Below the pieces are notes generated by a model that saw only the letters and a program-made list of their open reading frames with translations, did not search any database and had not been told where the DNA came from. DNA of 8,663 nucleotides from an uncultured Nitrospina sp. (lineage in GTDB: Bacteria; Nitrospinota; Nitrospinia; Nitrospinales; VA-1), in assembly GCA_950072225.1 (NCBI GenBank), contig CATMOP010000068.1, positions 1-8,663 on the forward strand, read 5' to 3'. Shown in pieces: positions 1 through 5,656 of the stretch (its first letter is position 1; every line of letters begins with the position of its first letter). The position numbers were made by a program, and so were the translations under genes.

Positions 1-214
1 AATCGTATTGGGTGAGTCCCTCCATGAGGTTGGTGAGAATAGTGAACGAAATACTATCGGTAGCCAGAGCCCAATCCAGGGTAGGAGGCTCGTTTCTTAT
101 GGACATCCGGAAAACAGATTCGTCTGTTGCGGCAGACGGACTGCACCCATTAAGTACCCAGGATAAAATCACAACCGGGAACCAGAAAGAAAAACCTGCG
201 TTTTGTAATTTCAT
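1..214 (-). CDS. ABC transporter substrate-binding lipoprotein, family 5 (oligopeptide/OppA-like), 3' part outside window
   Basis: Only the first 71 codons are present; the gene continues beyond position 1. Seen: a signal peptide with a hydrophobic stretch (residues about 8-22) ending in LNGC (21-24), a lipobox-like site whose Cys24 would be lipidated, although Asn at -2 is not typical. Next comes FRMSIRNEPPTLDWALATD (35-53) and a segment ending LMEGLTQYD. The 'EPPTLDxxxATD ... NLxEGL' pattern is the characteristic beginning of SBP_bac_5 proteins, which bind peptides or other small solutes in the periplasm and deliver them to an ABC permease. The start at 214 is supported by AAGGA on the minus strand 7 nt upstream. 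It lies 31 bp downstream of the DUF2939 gene on the same strand, so the two are probably co-transcribed. The ligand cannot be told from this fragment. The plus-strand reading frame over the same bases is a shadow. Confidence 0.85.
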   Translation of the reverse strand, partial: MKLQNAGFSFWFPVVILSWVLNGCSPSAATDESVFRMSIRNEPPTLDWALATDSISFTILTNLMEGLTQYD

Positions 215-245
215 TTAAAAGTCCTTGGTGGTTTTATACTGCAGG

Positions 246-827
246 TTATGCTAATGGAAAATTCAGGAGTACCACTTTCCAATCAAATCCCTGGCGTTTC
301 CAAATAATAGTAAAAGATTGGTTTTTAATTTTGAAGCTTGCCTTGAAATGAGAAAAATCTATGAAGAAAATATAATCAATTCGTTCCCAGAGGCTGGGGA
401 CATTTGGGCCTTCAAGTTTTAACGGTTTTTCTTTTATGGGCAGGCTTAATTGTTTTGGTTCAGAAACTTTCTTAAATATTTTTCTGATTTGGTCGGCATA
501 CTTGTTTGGGTTGTGGTAAAGATAAATTATTCCCTCTGGCGTAGCTATTTCGTCTGCGATTTGCCGGGTTAGTGAGATGGCACTAAAACTTATCTGTAAG
601 TTTTTCTGTTTTAGGTTTTTGTTTAAAACTTCTTTGACGAAAAGGTTAAGATTCTTCTCAATTCCTTTCCTAATGGTAGGCCAATGAATTTCCTCCATTA
701 CTACTTTCTTATTGGCAGATTCCAGACCGAAATATAACTTTAATAAAGCCATATAAGGCCAAATTAAATATACTAATATCGGAACACAAAGAGTGATAAA
801 AAGTTTTCGCATATTGCCAGCTTCCAT
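246..827 (-). CDS. DUF2939-family membrane-anchored protein
   Basis: The protein has 193 residues from the first ATG. An N-terminal hydrophobic segment (residues about 8-26, containing LVYLIWPYMALLKL) is followed by a soluble domain. The family resemblance is the WPYxALxxL segment, then a 'HWPTIRKGIEKNL' stretch, and a C-terminal half ending in a 'WKRQGFDWKVVLLNFPL' motif. DUF2939 proteins share this layout of N-terminal anchor, (D/H)WPxxR and C-terminal RxGxxWK; their function is unknown. The sequence suggests anchoring in the inner membrane with the domain outside the cytoplasm (inferred). The start is uncertain: ATG at 827 has only a weak GGGAA upstream, whereas an ATG at 812 (Met6, giving MRKLFITL) has GGAAG 8 nt upstream and gives a more typical N-terminus. 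It is the first gene of a probable two-gene operon with the solute-binding lipoprotein. It is rich in Lys, Ile and Asn. Confidence 0.78.
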   Translation of the reverse strand: MEAGNMRKLFITLCVPILVYLIWPYMALLKLYFGLESANKKVVMEEIHWPTIRKGIEKNLNLFVKEVLNKNLKQKNLQISFSAISLTRQIADEIATPEGIIYLYHNPNKYADQIRKIFKKVSEPKQLSLPIKEKPLKLEGPNVPSLWERIDYIFFIDFSHFKASFKIKNQSFTIIWKRQGFDWKVVLLNFPLA

Positions 828-874
828 TTATTGGATTCCCCTGATTTCTGCCTTGAATACCTAGAATTTTTCCT

Positions 875-880
875 ATTATA
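875..880 (-). promoter_or_regulatory. -10 element of a probable promoter for the DUF2939/lipoprotein operon
   Basis: The minus strand reads TATAAT exactly here, 48 bp before the ATG at 827. No good -35 hexamer lies 16-18 nt upstream; that interval is instead filled by the perfect dyad at 888-910, and an A-run (the complement of 913-918) lies just beyond it. A good -10 with a poor -35 and a dyad in its place suggests a regulator-dependent promoter. This is inference from position only. Confidence 0.45.
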
Positions 881-887
881 ACCATCA

Positions 888-910
888 TTGCTCTAATTAA
901 GTTAGAGCAA
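888..910. promoter_or_regulatory. Perfect 9-bp inverted repeat (operator-like; could also be a terminator hairpin)
   Basis: TTGCTCTAA (888-896) and TTAGAGCAA (902-910) are exact reverse complements around the 5-nt spacer TTAAG. Two readings fit. As DNA, it sits 7 bp upstream of the minus-strand -10, covering the -35 zone, as an operator or activator site would. As plus-strand RNA, it is a 9-bp hairpin followed by GC and six T residues (913-918), the shape of an intrinsic terminator. No rightward gene precedes it, so I favour the operator reading. Confidence 0.55.
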
Positions 911-1082
911 GCTTTTTTAACACGGGGAATGAAGGTTAATTCTCTTTTTATATGCGAGGCCTTTTTTCACAAGCCCGATTCAATCCAGCTAAATACGGAA
1001 TTTTCCGGATTTATCATTTAATTCTTTACTTTTCCCTACACCTTTATAGAATGGAGCTTTTTTACCTGGTTCCGGAGCGGTC

Positions 1083-1748
1083 ATGGGAGAAGATATTTCC
1101 TATATCAGAAAATGGATCAAGCGCGGCTTGAGCAAGGACAAGAAAACTCTGGATTTTTCCAACAGGGGTATCGATAACCAGACCGCCATGGACTTGGCTG
1201 AAAACGTGGCGCTTCCTGATATTGAAATCCTGTACATTCATACCAATAAAATCAAAGATTTGGGTGTGGAAGAATTGGCACAGTCGGAATTTTTCGAACC
1301 GCTTAAGGAACTCTGGATGTATGAAAACTTGGTTGGGGATGACGGAGCAAGGGCTCTGGCCGAATCAGAGCAATTGACCCGTTTACGTTACCTTAGTTTA
1401 TACACCAATAAAATCGGGGATGAAGGGGCTTTGGCTTTGGCAAACTCTAAAAACCTTTCCAAACTTGAAGTTTTGGATCTTTCGTTCAATCGGATTGGAG
1501 ATCGCGGAGCGGAAGCTTTGGCAAATTCTAACCACCTTAAAAAATTAAAGGAATTGCATCTTGATGCCAACCGAATTGGTCTCAGGGGAATGCAGGCCTT
1601 GGCTAAACTCTCCGGATTGCAAAACCTCCAAACCTTAAACTTGTCTTTTAACCGAATCGATCTCCAAGGACTGGAACTATTGAATGATTCAAAACGTTTG
1701 CAGGAATTGAGCGCGGTGAAAACGGACTACCCCCATATTGGTGGTTGA
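1083..1748 (+). CDS. Leucine-rich-repeat protein, 7 repeats of 27 residues
   Basis: The product has 221 residues and no signal peptide or membrane segment, so it is probably cytoplasmic. A 20-residue cap (MGEDISYIRKWIKRGLSKDK) precedes seven uninterrupted repeats of exactly 27 residues (21-47, 48-74, 75-101, 102-128, 129-155, 156-182, 183-209) and a 12-residue tail ending HIGG. The repeat consensus is xxLxLxxNxIGDxGA followed by xALAxSxxLxxL, which belongs to the ribonuclease-inhibitor-like (LRR_6) class of bacterial LRRs. Such solenoids bind other proteins; no enzymatic domain is present, so the partner is unknown. The start is supported by GGAG (1074-1077), 5 nt before the ATG. It ends in TGA, and an in-frame ATG follows after only one codon, opening the next LRR gene. 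The shared frame and matching cap indicate tandem paralogs. Each repeat is 81 nt. Confidence 0.88.
   Translation: MGEDISYIRKWIKRGLSKDKKTLDFSNRGIDNQTAMDLAENVALPDIEILYIHTNKIKDLGVEELAQSEFFEPLKELWMYENLVGDDGARALAESEQLTRLRYLSLYTNKIGDEGALALANSKNLSKLEVLDLSFNRIGDRGAEALANSNHLKKLKELHLDANRIGLRGMQALAKLSGLQNLQTLNLSFNRIDLQGLELLNDSKRLQELSAVKTDYPHIGG
1143..1709 (+). repeat. Seven tandem 81-bp LRR-coding units
   Basis: The units code for residues 21-209 of the first LRR protein and keep an 81-nt period without insertion or deletion. Units 3-6 are the most alike: TTGGCAAACTCTAA in one corresponds to TTGGCAAATTCTAA in the next. The first unit is divergent and lacks the Asn at repeat position 8. Confidence 0.8.
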
Positions 1749-1751
1749 TGC

Positions 1752-3230
1752 ATGCGGCCTGAAAATAAAGATTTAAATTTTATCCGGACTCTAAATGATA
1801 AGTTGAACCGCAAGGATTCAATTTTGGATCTCGCCTATGAGCGAATGGGGGATGCGGGAATTGTTTTTTTGTGCAGGAACAAAGATTTATCCCATGTTCA
1901 AAAACTGGATTTGAGCTGGAATGAGATTACGGATGAAGGTTTGGGTGTTCTTGCCGGGTCGGGTTCGCTGGCTGGGTTAAAACATCTTATTCTCAATGCC
2001 AACCAGATTGGAGATGAGGGGGCTGTAAACCTTGCAGTTTCAAAAAATCTTCCAAACCTTGAATCGGTAGAATTGGTCAATAATCAGGTTTCCGATTTTG
2101 GAGCCTTGAGCCTTGTGAAATCCCAGTCCCTGTTGAACCTTGGATTCGTGGACTTGGAAATGAATAAGGTGGGGCAAAAGAAAGTAACCCGGTTTCCAGA
2201 CGGCGCGATGGTTTCCAAGCTTCGTATCCTCAATCTTCGTCGCAATCTTTTGGGAGATGAAAACATTGCCGACTGGGCGCAGGCCGGCGCTTTTGAAAAG
2301 CTGGTTCACCTGAACCTGGGTTGGAATCAAATCACCAATCAAGGTGCCCGCATTCTTGCACATTCCCCCACTTTAAATCAGCTGGAAATTCTGGTTCTTG
2401 ATTCCAATCATATTGGTGATCCGGGAGCCCTGGATATTGCGGGATCCAGGCACTTGAATAATCTTGTTCAACTTTATATGCAGGATAATAATATTGGCCG
2501 GACAGGGGAAACCGCTTTGCTGTCCATGCGGTCCCGGAATTTGGTTGAGAAGAAAAGAATCGATAATAAACTCAACCTAAATGAACAGAGGTTGGACAAT
2601 AAAGACCTTGCTTCTTTGGCACAATTTGAAAAACTGGATGGGGTTGTTTCCCTTACACTGAGGAACAACCATTTTGACTACCACGGAATTCAGGAGCTTG
2701 CCAATTCCCCATATCTTAAAAATCTGATGTCCCTGAACTTGATGAGTAATGCAGTGGGGGACAAAGGCCTTCTCTTACTGGCGGAATCCCCGAACTTTCC
2801 CCAATTGGAAAGTTTGAATCTGGAAAATACTGGAATTACCGCGCTGGGAATCCTGGCTCTTTCCCAGTCTCCGCATCTTACCAAATTGAAAGAGCTTAAT
2901 TTGAACAGCAATGATCTGGGGGAAAAAGGTTTTCGTATTTTGGCGGATTCCGGAAATTTCAAAAACCTGATTAAACTAAAAACCTCCGGGGTTCCGGTGG
3001 GGGATGCCGGGTTTCAGGCTATTGTCCAGTCCAATACTTTAAAGCAGCTTGAAGAGCTGGAGGCCATGGGTAATGTCATCACCCGGGAAAGTTTGGATTC
3101 CCTGGCAAATTCCTCCATTTTATCTCAGTTGAAAAAGTTGGATCTTCGCCGCAATAAACTTAAGGATGTGGACCTGATATTCTTGGCCGATTCTCCACAA
3201 TTTCAGAGTCTGGAAGCGTTAAGATTTTAA
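1752..3230 (+). CDS. Leucine-rich-repeat protein, 17 repeats of 27 residues in two blocks
   Basis: The product has 492 residues and no signal peptide or membrane segment. A 22-residue cap (MRPENKDLNFIRTLNDKL and four more) resembles the cap of the preceding gene (FIR/YIR, then basic residues, then LDL/LDF). Nine repeats of exactly 27 residues follow (23-265); the fifth (131-157) is degenerate, with a KKVTRFPDG core. Then come a six-residue insert EKKRID (266-271), eight more 27-residue repeats (272-487) and the tail EALRF. The first repeat after the insert (NKLNLNEQRLDN) looks like an array-opening repeat, so the protein seems to be two fused arrays. The role is probably protein binding; the target is unknown. 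The start is three bases after the TGA of the upstream LRR gene, in the same frame, with a weak GGTGG (1740-1744) 7 nt upstream, so translation is probably coupled by re-initiation. Confidence 0.88.
   Translation: MRPENKDLNFIRTLNDKLNRKDSILDLAYERMGDAGIVFLCRNKDLSHVQKLDLSWNEITDEGLGVLAGSGSLAGLKHLILNANQIGDEGAVNLAVSKNLPNLESVELVNNQVSDFGALSLVKSQSLLNLGFVDLEMNKVGQKKVTRFPDGAMVSKLRILNLRRNLLGDENIADWAQAGAFEKLVHLNLGWNQITNQGARILAHSPTLNQLEILVLDSNHIGDPGALDIAGSRHLNNLVQLYMQDNNIGRTGETALLSMRSRNLVEKKRIDNKLNLNEQRLDNKDLASLAQFEKLDGVVSLTLRNNHFDYHGIQELANSPYLKNLMSLNLMSNAVGDKGLLLLAESPNFPQLESLNLENTGITALGILALSQSPHLTKLKELNLNSNDLGEKGFRILADSGNFKNLIKLKTSGVPVGDAGFQAIVQSNTLKQLEELEAMGNVITRESLDSLANSSILSQLKKLDLRRNKLKDVDLIFLADSPQFQSLEALRF
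1818..2546 (+). repeat. Nine tandem 81-bp LRR-coding units (second array)
   Basis: These units encode residues 23-265 of the second LRR protein, period 81 nt throughout. Unit 5 has lost most consensus residues but kept its exact length, and unit 6 has GDENIADWA in place of GDxGAxALA. Confidence 0.78.
2565..3212 (+). repeat. Eight tandem 81-bp LRR-coding units (third array)
   Basis: These units encode residues 272-487 of the second LRR protein. They are separated from the second array by 18 nt (EKKRID), the only break in the 27-residue register within this gene. They are followed by only five residues before the stop, so there is no obvious C-terminal cap. Confidence 0.78.
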
Positions 3231-3287
3231 GTGCAATATTCTACTGAACCTATGATGAGTGGGGAGAAGGGTGGAGGGATGAAAATG

Positions 3288-3343
3288 AATCAGGTTTTTT
3301 AGGGGAGCTATTCGCTATGTTCTTGTCAACCTGATTGAATAGC
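3288..3343. repeat. Two interleaved inverted repeats between convergent genes
   Basis: AATCAGGTT (3288-3296) is the exact reverse complement of AACCTGATT (3328-3336), and GCTATTC (3307-3313) that of GAATAGC (3337-3343). The order A-B-A'-B' makes the two stems crossing or mutually exclusive. The right-hand arms are the last codons and stop of the DHH gene; the left-hand arms lie in the space after the LRR gene. Six T residues (3295-3300) follow the first arm on the plus strand. It may help end transcription of either convergent gene, but it is not a classic hairpin plus T-tract. Confidence 0.4.
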
Positions 3344-4537
3344 GTTGTTAAAAAATGCAAAGATTTTTTCCAGCCGGACCAGGAGTTCTTTTTCCTCCAT
3401 AGGGTGGACTCGAAAAGAAACCGCACTGGTATGGCCTCCTCCTCCCATATAAAGATCGCCAAATAATTCCTTGATTTTATCTTCACCAGTGCGCAAATCC
3501 ACGCCGGAAAAATCTACAGCCCTTCGAATCTTGATAAAGATACAATCTTTCCCCTCAGCGTTTTTTCCTTCAAAAATAACGATTCCGGCATGTCCGGATT
3601 TTTCCGGTACAGCGTTCACAAGAAAACTCATGATATCGACAAACCAGTCCGAATCAAATGTCTGACAGTTTCCTTTCACTTCCTCATAGGTTGAAGGCAG
3701 GAGGTTTAAAAACCCCATCTTTCCTTTGATCTCAATACGGGAGTTCAATAAATTGAAGCAGCTTTCCTGATCTTCTGTCAGCCTGTTTAAATAATCCAGA
3801 ATTTGTTTGGGATCACCAAATTTTGAGAGTGGAGAATCCTGTCCTCGTTTGTCGTCCGCACCTCGCCAGCGCGTAATTTCTTTTAACTGCTCCCCAAGTT
3901 TTTCCATCCAGTAGTCGTAGTCTTCCTGATAATGGATTACCTTGCCCCCCACAGTATCACCGAGCATTCCTGTTATCAGCCCCAGAATAATATTGCGCTG
4001 GCTAAATGGGTTGGGTCCTTGCAGGTTTTTATCATGAAGCGTTTCCAGAATGGTCCCAATAATCTCTGTATTTGCATTGGCGTTTCGGAACAGCTTGATA
4101 CCATAATCGGTCAATTCCTCGCTATCCGCTCCGAAGTGATGGTCAATTTCTATGACCTTGGGTTTTTTCGATAATATGCATTCCGAAATGAAAGGGTAAA
4201 AAGGAACCAGTTTGGTGTTGGCGGTATCACAAAAAATAACCGTTTCAATTTCATCCTTAATCGCTTCAATCTCTTCCTGGTTTCTGAGAATGCGGATAGA
4301 ATTATAGCGGATGATTTTTTCAAAAAAATCCAGATTTTCCCCAAGCGTGTCGGGAATGACCAGGAAGACTTTTTTATCCAACTGGTTCAGGTAAAGGGAG
4401 AGAGATAACATGGACCCCACCGAGTCCGGGTCGATATCGCCACTGAACAGGAAACTGTTGCTGGAATTTATTACACCAATGGCCTGGCTCAGGTTAGCTT
4501 CCCAAGTTGGTCCATTGATGGGTTTTTTCTCTTTCAT
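3326..4537 (-). CDS. DHH/DHHA1-family phosphoesterase (NrnA/RecJ-like)
   Basis: The protein has 403 residues from ATG 4537; a GTG two codons upstream (4543) would add Met-Cys. Seen, numbering from the GTG: motif I GDIDPDSVGS (35-44), an Asp in VIFCDTAN (D106), the signature IEIDHHFGAD with DHH at 134-136, GMLGDT (192-197), and a C-terminal DHHA1 part with a GGGGHTSAVSF glycine loop (367-377). The family binds two metal ions (usually Mn2+) and hydrolyses phosphodiesters such as nanoRNA, pAp or cyclic dinucleotides, in the cytoplasm. Oddity: motif I normally reads HxxPDxDxxGS. Here the His is missing and the segment is shorter, although three Asp remain. The substrate cannot be assigned. No clear Shine-Dalgarno precedes either start. 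It is a single-gene unit with its own promoter, convergent with the LRR genes. Confidence 0.85.
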   Translation of the reverse strand: MKEKKPINGPTWEANLSQAIGVINSSNSFLFSGDIDPDSVGSMLSLSLYLNQLDKKVFLVIPDTLGENLDFFEKIIRYNSIRILRNQEEIEAIKDEIETVIFCDTANTKLVPFYPFISECILSKKPKVIEIDHHFGADSEELTDYGIKLFRNANANTEIIGTILETLHDKNLQGPNPFSQRNIILGLITGMLGDTVGGKVIHYQEDYDYWMEKLGEQLKEITRWRGADDKRGQDSPLSKFGDPKQILDYLNRLTEDQESCFNLLNSRIEIKGKMGFLNLLPSTYEEVKGNCQTFDSDWFVDIMSFLVNAVPEKSGHAGIVIFEGKNAEGKDCIFIKIRRAVDFSGVDLRTGEDKIKELFGDLYMGGGGHTSAVSFRVHPMEEKELLVRLEKIFAFFNNAIQSG

Positions 4538-4580
4538 ACACACACATTAACAAAGGTTAACTTTCGTAGGACGATCAATT

Positions 4581-4610
4581 ATTATAAAAGATTTTTCAAG
4601 GGTTTGACAA
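4581..4610 (-). promoter_or_regulatory. Sigma70-type promoter of the DHH phosphoesterase gene
   Basis: On the minus strand TTGTCA (4610-4605) is followed by an 18-nt spacer and a perfect TATAAT (4586-4581). Transcription would start near 4574, leaving a leader of about 37 nt to ATG 4537. The leader contains a short dyad, TTAAC-AAAG-GTTAA on the plus strand (4547-4560), just before the start codon. The agreement with consensus is the best of any promoter in the window. Confidence 0.65.
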
Positions 4611-4636
4611 ATAAATTTAATGATTTCAATGATAAA

Positions 4637-4658
4637 GGGCAGGGGCAGGGGAGGGGGG
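4637..4658 (+). other. G-quadruplex-forming motif
   Basis: On the plus strand four G-tracts of 3, 4, 4 and 6 are separated by CA, CA and A (tracts at 4637-4639, 4642-4645, 4648-4651, 4653-4658). Short loops favour a stable parallel quadruplex. It lies between the DHH promoter (-35 at 4605-4610) and the end of the zinc-ribbon gene (4707). For the leftward genes the G-rich strand is the template. Confidence 0.7.
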
Positions 4659-4706
4659 AAAATCTAATAATTACCAAGGTTTAACAAGAATTTAGAAGGT
4701 GGTTTA

Positions 4707-5114
4707 CTAAAACCCCGGGTTGTCATCAAATATTTCGTTAAAGTCATCTTGGGGAGAATCATCCGGTGCAGGACGGCACCAGTCAAAATCAGGGTCGGCA
4801 TCATCCGATTCCGATGTTTGGGGTTGGGCAGTTTGGTCAGCGAAATCCTTCAAGCTCAATTCTGTGAAATCCCGGCTGCCGCATTGGCATTCGGATTCTC
4901 CATCTACGAATTCCGTCTCTGTCTTGAGCAAATAAGCCCTGCCACAGGAATCGCAGGTATGACCTTGATGGGTTTGCTGCAAATCGTAAGCCAACATGTT
5001 TTCCCGGCATTGGTTACATACAGCCGGTACCTCAGGAGTGAATTCGGGAATCAAATTTTCAAGCCCACAACCTTCGCATTCTATCAGTAGTTCGAAAGGG
5101 GTCTTCAGCTTCAT
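4707..5114 (-). CDS. Double zinc-ribbon protein with acidic C-terminal tail, function unknown
   Basis: The protein has 135 residues. Eight cysteines form two four-Cys sets: C13-x2-C16 with C33-x2-C36 (CEGCG ... CNQC), and C54-x2-C57 with C76-x-C78 (CDSCG ... CQCG). Each set is a likely structural Zn2+ ribbon. Residues about 101-135 are strongly acidic (SESDDADPDFDW, DDSPQDDFNEIFDD) and probably disordered. There is no signal peptide, so it is probably cytoplasmic. Small tandem zinc ribbons often bind nucleic acid or proteins, but I recognise no named family and assign no reaction. The ATG at 5114 comes 7 bp after the stop of the upstream helical protein and has no evident Shine-Dalgarno, which suggests translational coupling in a two-gene operon. 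An extra Cys113 lies in the tail. Confidence 0.75.
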   Translation of the reverse strand: MKLKTPFELLIECEGCGLENLIPEFTPEVPAVCNQCRENMLAYDLQQTHQGHTCDSCGRAYLLKTETEFVDGESECQCGSRDFTELSLKDFADQTAQPQTSESDDADPDFDWCRPAPDDSPQDDFNEIFDDNPGF

Positions 5115-5121
5115 AGCAGGG

Positions 5122-5490
5122 TTAGGAGTCTGAATGCCCAGGGAATAATTTTGACATATCTCCCATTTTCTCCATGGCTTCTTCCTTGGACATTTTAGTA
5201 ATATCTACGCCCATTTCAGCTAATGCGCCTGAGAAAGGACATTTGCTGGCCCCACTCTTGGCCTCTTCACCTTCTACGGCCTCTGCGGGTTTCTCGGTTT
5301 CGATTTCTCCCGCTTCCGCCATGATGATCCAATGCATGGACTCAATGGCCTGTTTTTTTTCGGAAGTTATTTTTTCAATGGATTCTTTGGTTTCAGGATG
5401 GTTTACCAAAGCGGCGGCCTCCTCGTATTTTTCCAAAGCTTTTTTCTCGAATTCAACAGCTTCTTTCAAAACTGCGGCAGAATTAGACAT
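5122..5490 (-). CDS. Small helical protein, ferritin/rubrerythrin-like N-terminus and Met-rich tail
   Basis: The protein has 122 residues. Residues 4-30 (VLKEAVEFEKKALEKYEEAA) and 34-62 (ETKESIEK ... HWIIMAEAGEI) look like two amphipathic helices of the kind in rubrerythrin-type ferritin-like proteins, including the ExxY spacing at the end of the first. The usual ExxH of the second helix is not intact (EKKQ, with His53 further on), so metal binding is unproven. A Glu/Ala/Lys linker follows, then SKCPFSGAL with a single Cys84-Pro85, and a tail with Met93, 100, 106, 109 and 112. The start is fixed by AGGAG 8 nt upstream of ATG 5490. The frame stays open to 5913, but that extension lies antisense to hemG and is rejected. 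It is first in an operon with the zinc-ribbon gene and divergent from hemG. Confidence 0.72.
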   Translation of the reverse strand: MSNSAAVLKEAVEFEKKALEKYEEAAALVNHPETKESIEKITSEKKQAIESMHWIIMAEAGEIETEKPAEAVEGEEAKSGASKCPFSGALAEMGVDITKMSKEEAMEKMGDMSKLFPGHSDS

Positions 5491-5498
5491 CGTCGCAT

Positions 5499-5503
5499 CT
5501 CCT
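5499..5503 (-). promoter_or_regulatory. Shine-Dalgarno site fixing the start at 5490
   Basis: AGGAG on the minus strand, 8 nt before the ATG at 5490. It shows that the long upstream open frame is not translated as part of this gene. Confidence 0.75.
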
Positions 5504-5621
5504 GACAAAATTAATAGGCTGGCTTCGTAATATATTAATGGAACTTTTGAAATATACCAAATCCTTTGCCCAAATAGCAATAATGTTATCCACTGCATGG
5601 CAAATTCAGGGGAGGGGCGTG

Positions 5622-5650
5622 TTGCGGGACTATAGGAAACCTGACATAAT
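5622..5650 (+). promoter_or_regulatory. Candidate extended -10 promoter of hemG, giving a leaderless transcript
   Basis: TTGCGG (5622-5627), a 17-nt spacer, then CATAAT (5645-5650) preceded by TGA (5642-5644), which supplies the TGn of an extended -10. A start 6-8 nt downstream would fall at 5656-5658, that is on the ATG at 5657 itself. Consistent with this, no Shine-Dalgarno lies in the 15 nt before the ATG; the nearest AGGA is about 20 nt away. Confidence 0.45.
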
Positions 5651-5656
5651 GCGCCC

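Noticed and set aside
12..218. Plus-strand open frame of 68 codons at the left edge
   Set aside because: The opposite strand encodes a convincing lipoprotein signal and solute-binding-protein opening; this frame is its shadow.
853..882. Rightward promoter TTGAAT-18-TATAAC for the LRR genes
   Set aside because: It would start transcription inside the 888-910 dyad, directly before the hairpin and T-run, and it overlaps the better leftward TATAAT. No convincing LRR promoter was found; TTTATAGAAT near 1044 lacks a good -35.
1746..1751. TGA TGC as a selenocysteine codon
   Set aside because: LRR proteins are not selenoproteins, no SECIS-like hairpin is evident just downstream, and the following ATG with its own cap explains the arrangement.
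1388..2962. Several minus-strand open frames of 60-107 codons across the LRR genes
   Set aside because: They are Ser/Arg/Phe-rich products of the repeated antisense of LRR codons, and several overlap each other.
1143..3212. Tandem repeats as a CRISPR-like or satellite array
   Set aside because: The 81-nt period is coding, diverged at the DNA level and in phase with a 27-residue LRR consensus.
4535..4547. Short CA/TG dinucleotide run at the start of the DHH gene as a phase-variation switch
   Set aside because: Only four to five units, and the in-frame ATG at 4537 lies downstream of the run, so slippage would not turn the gene off.
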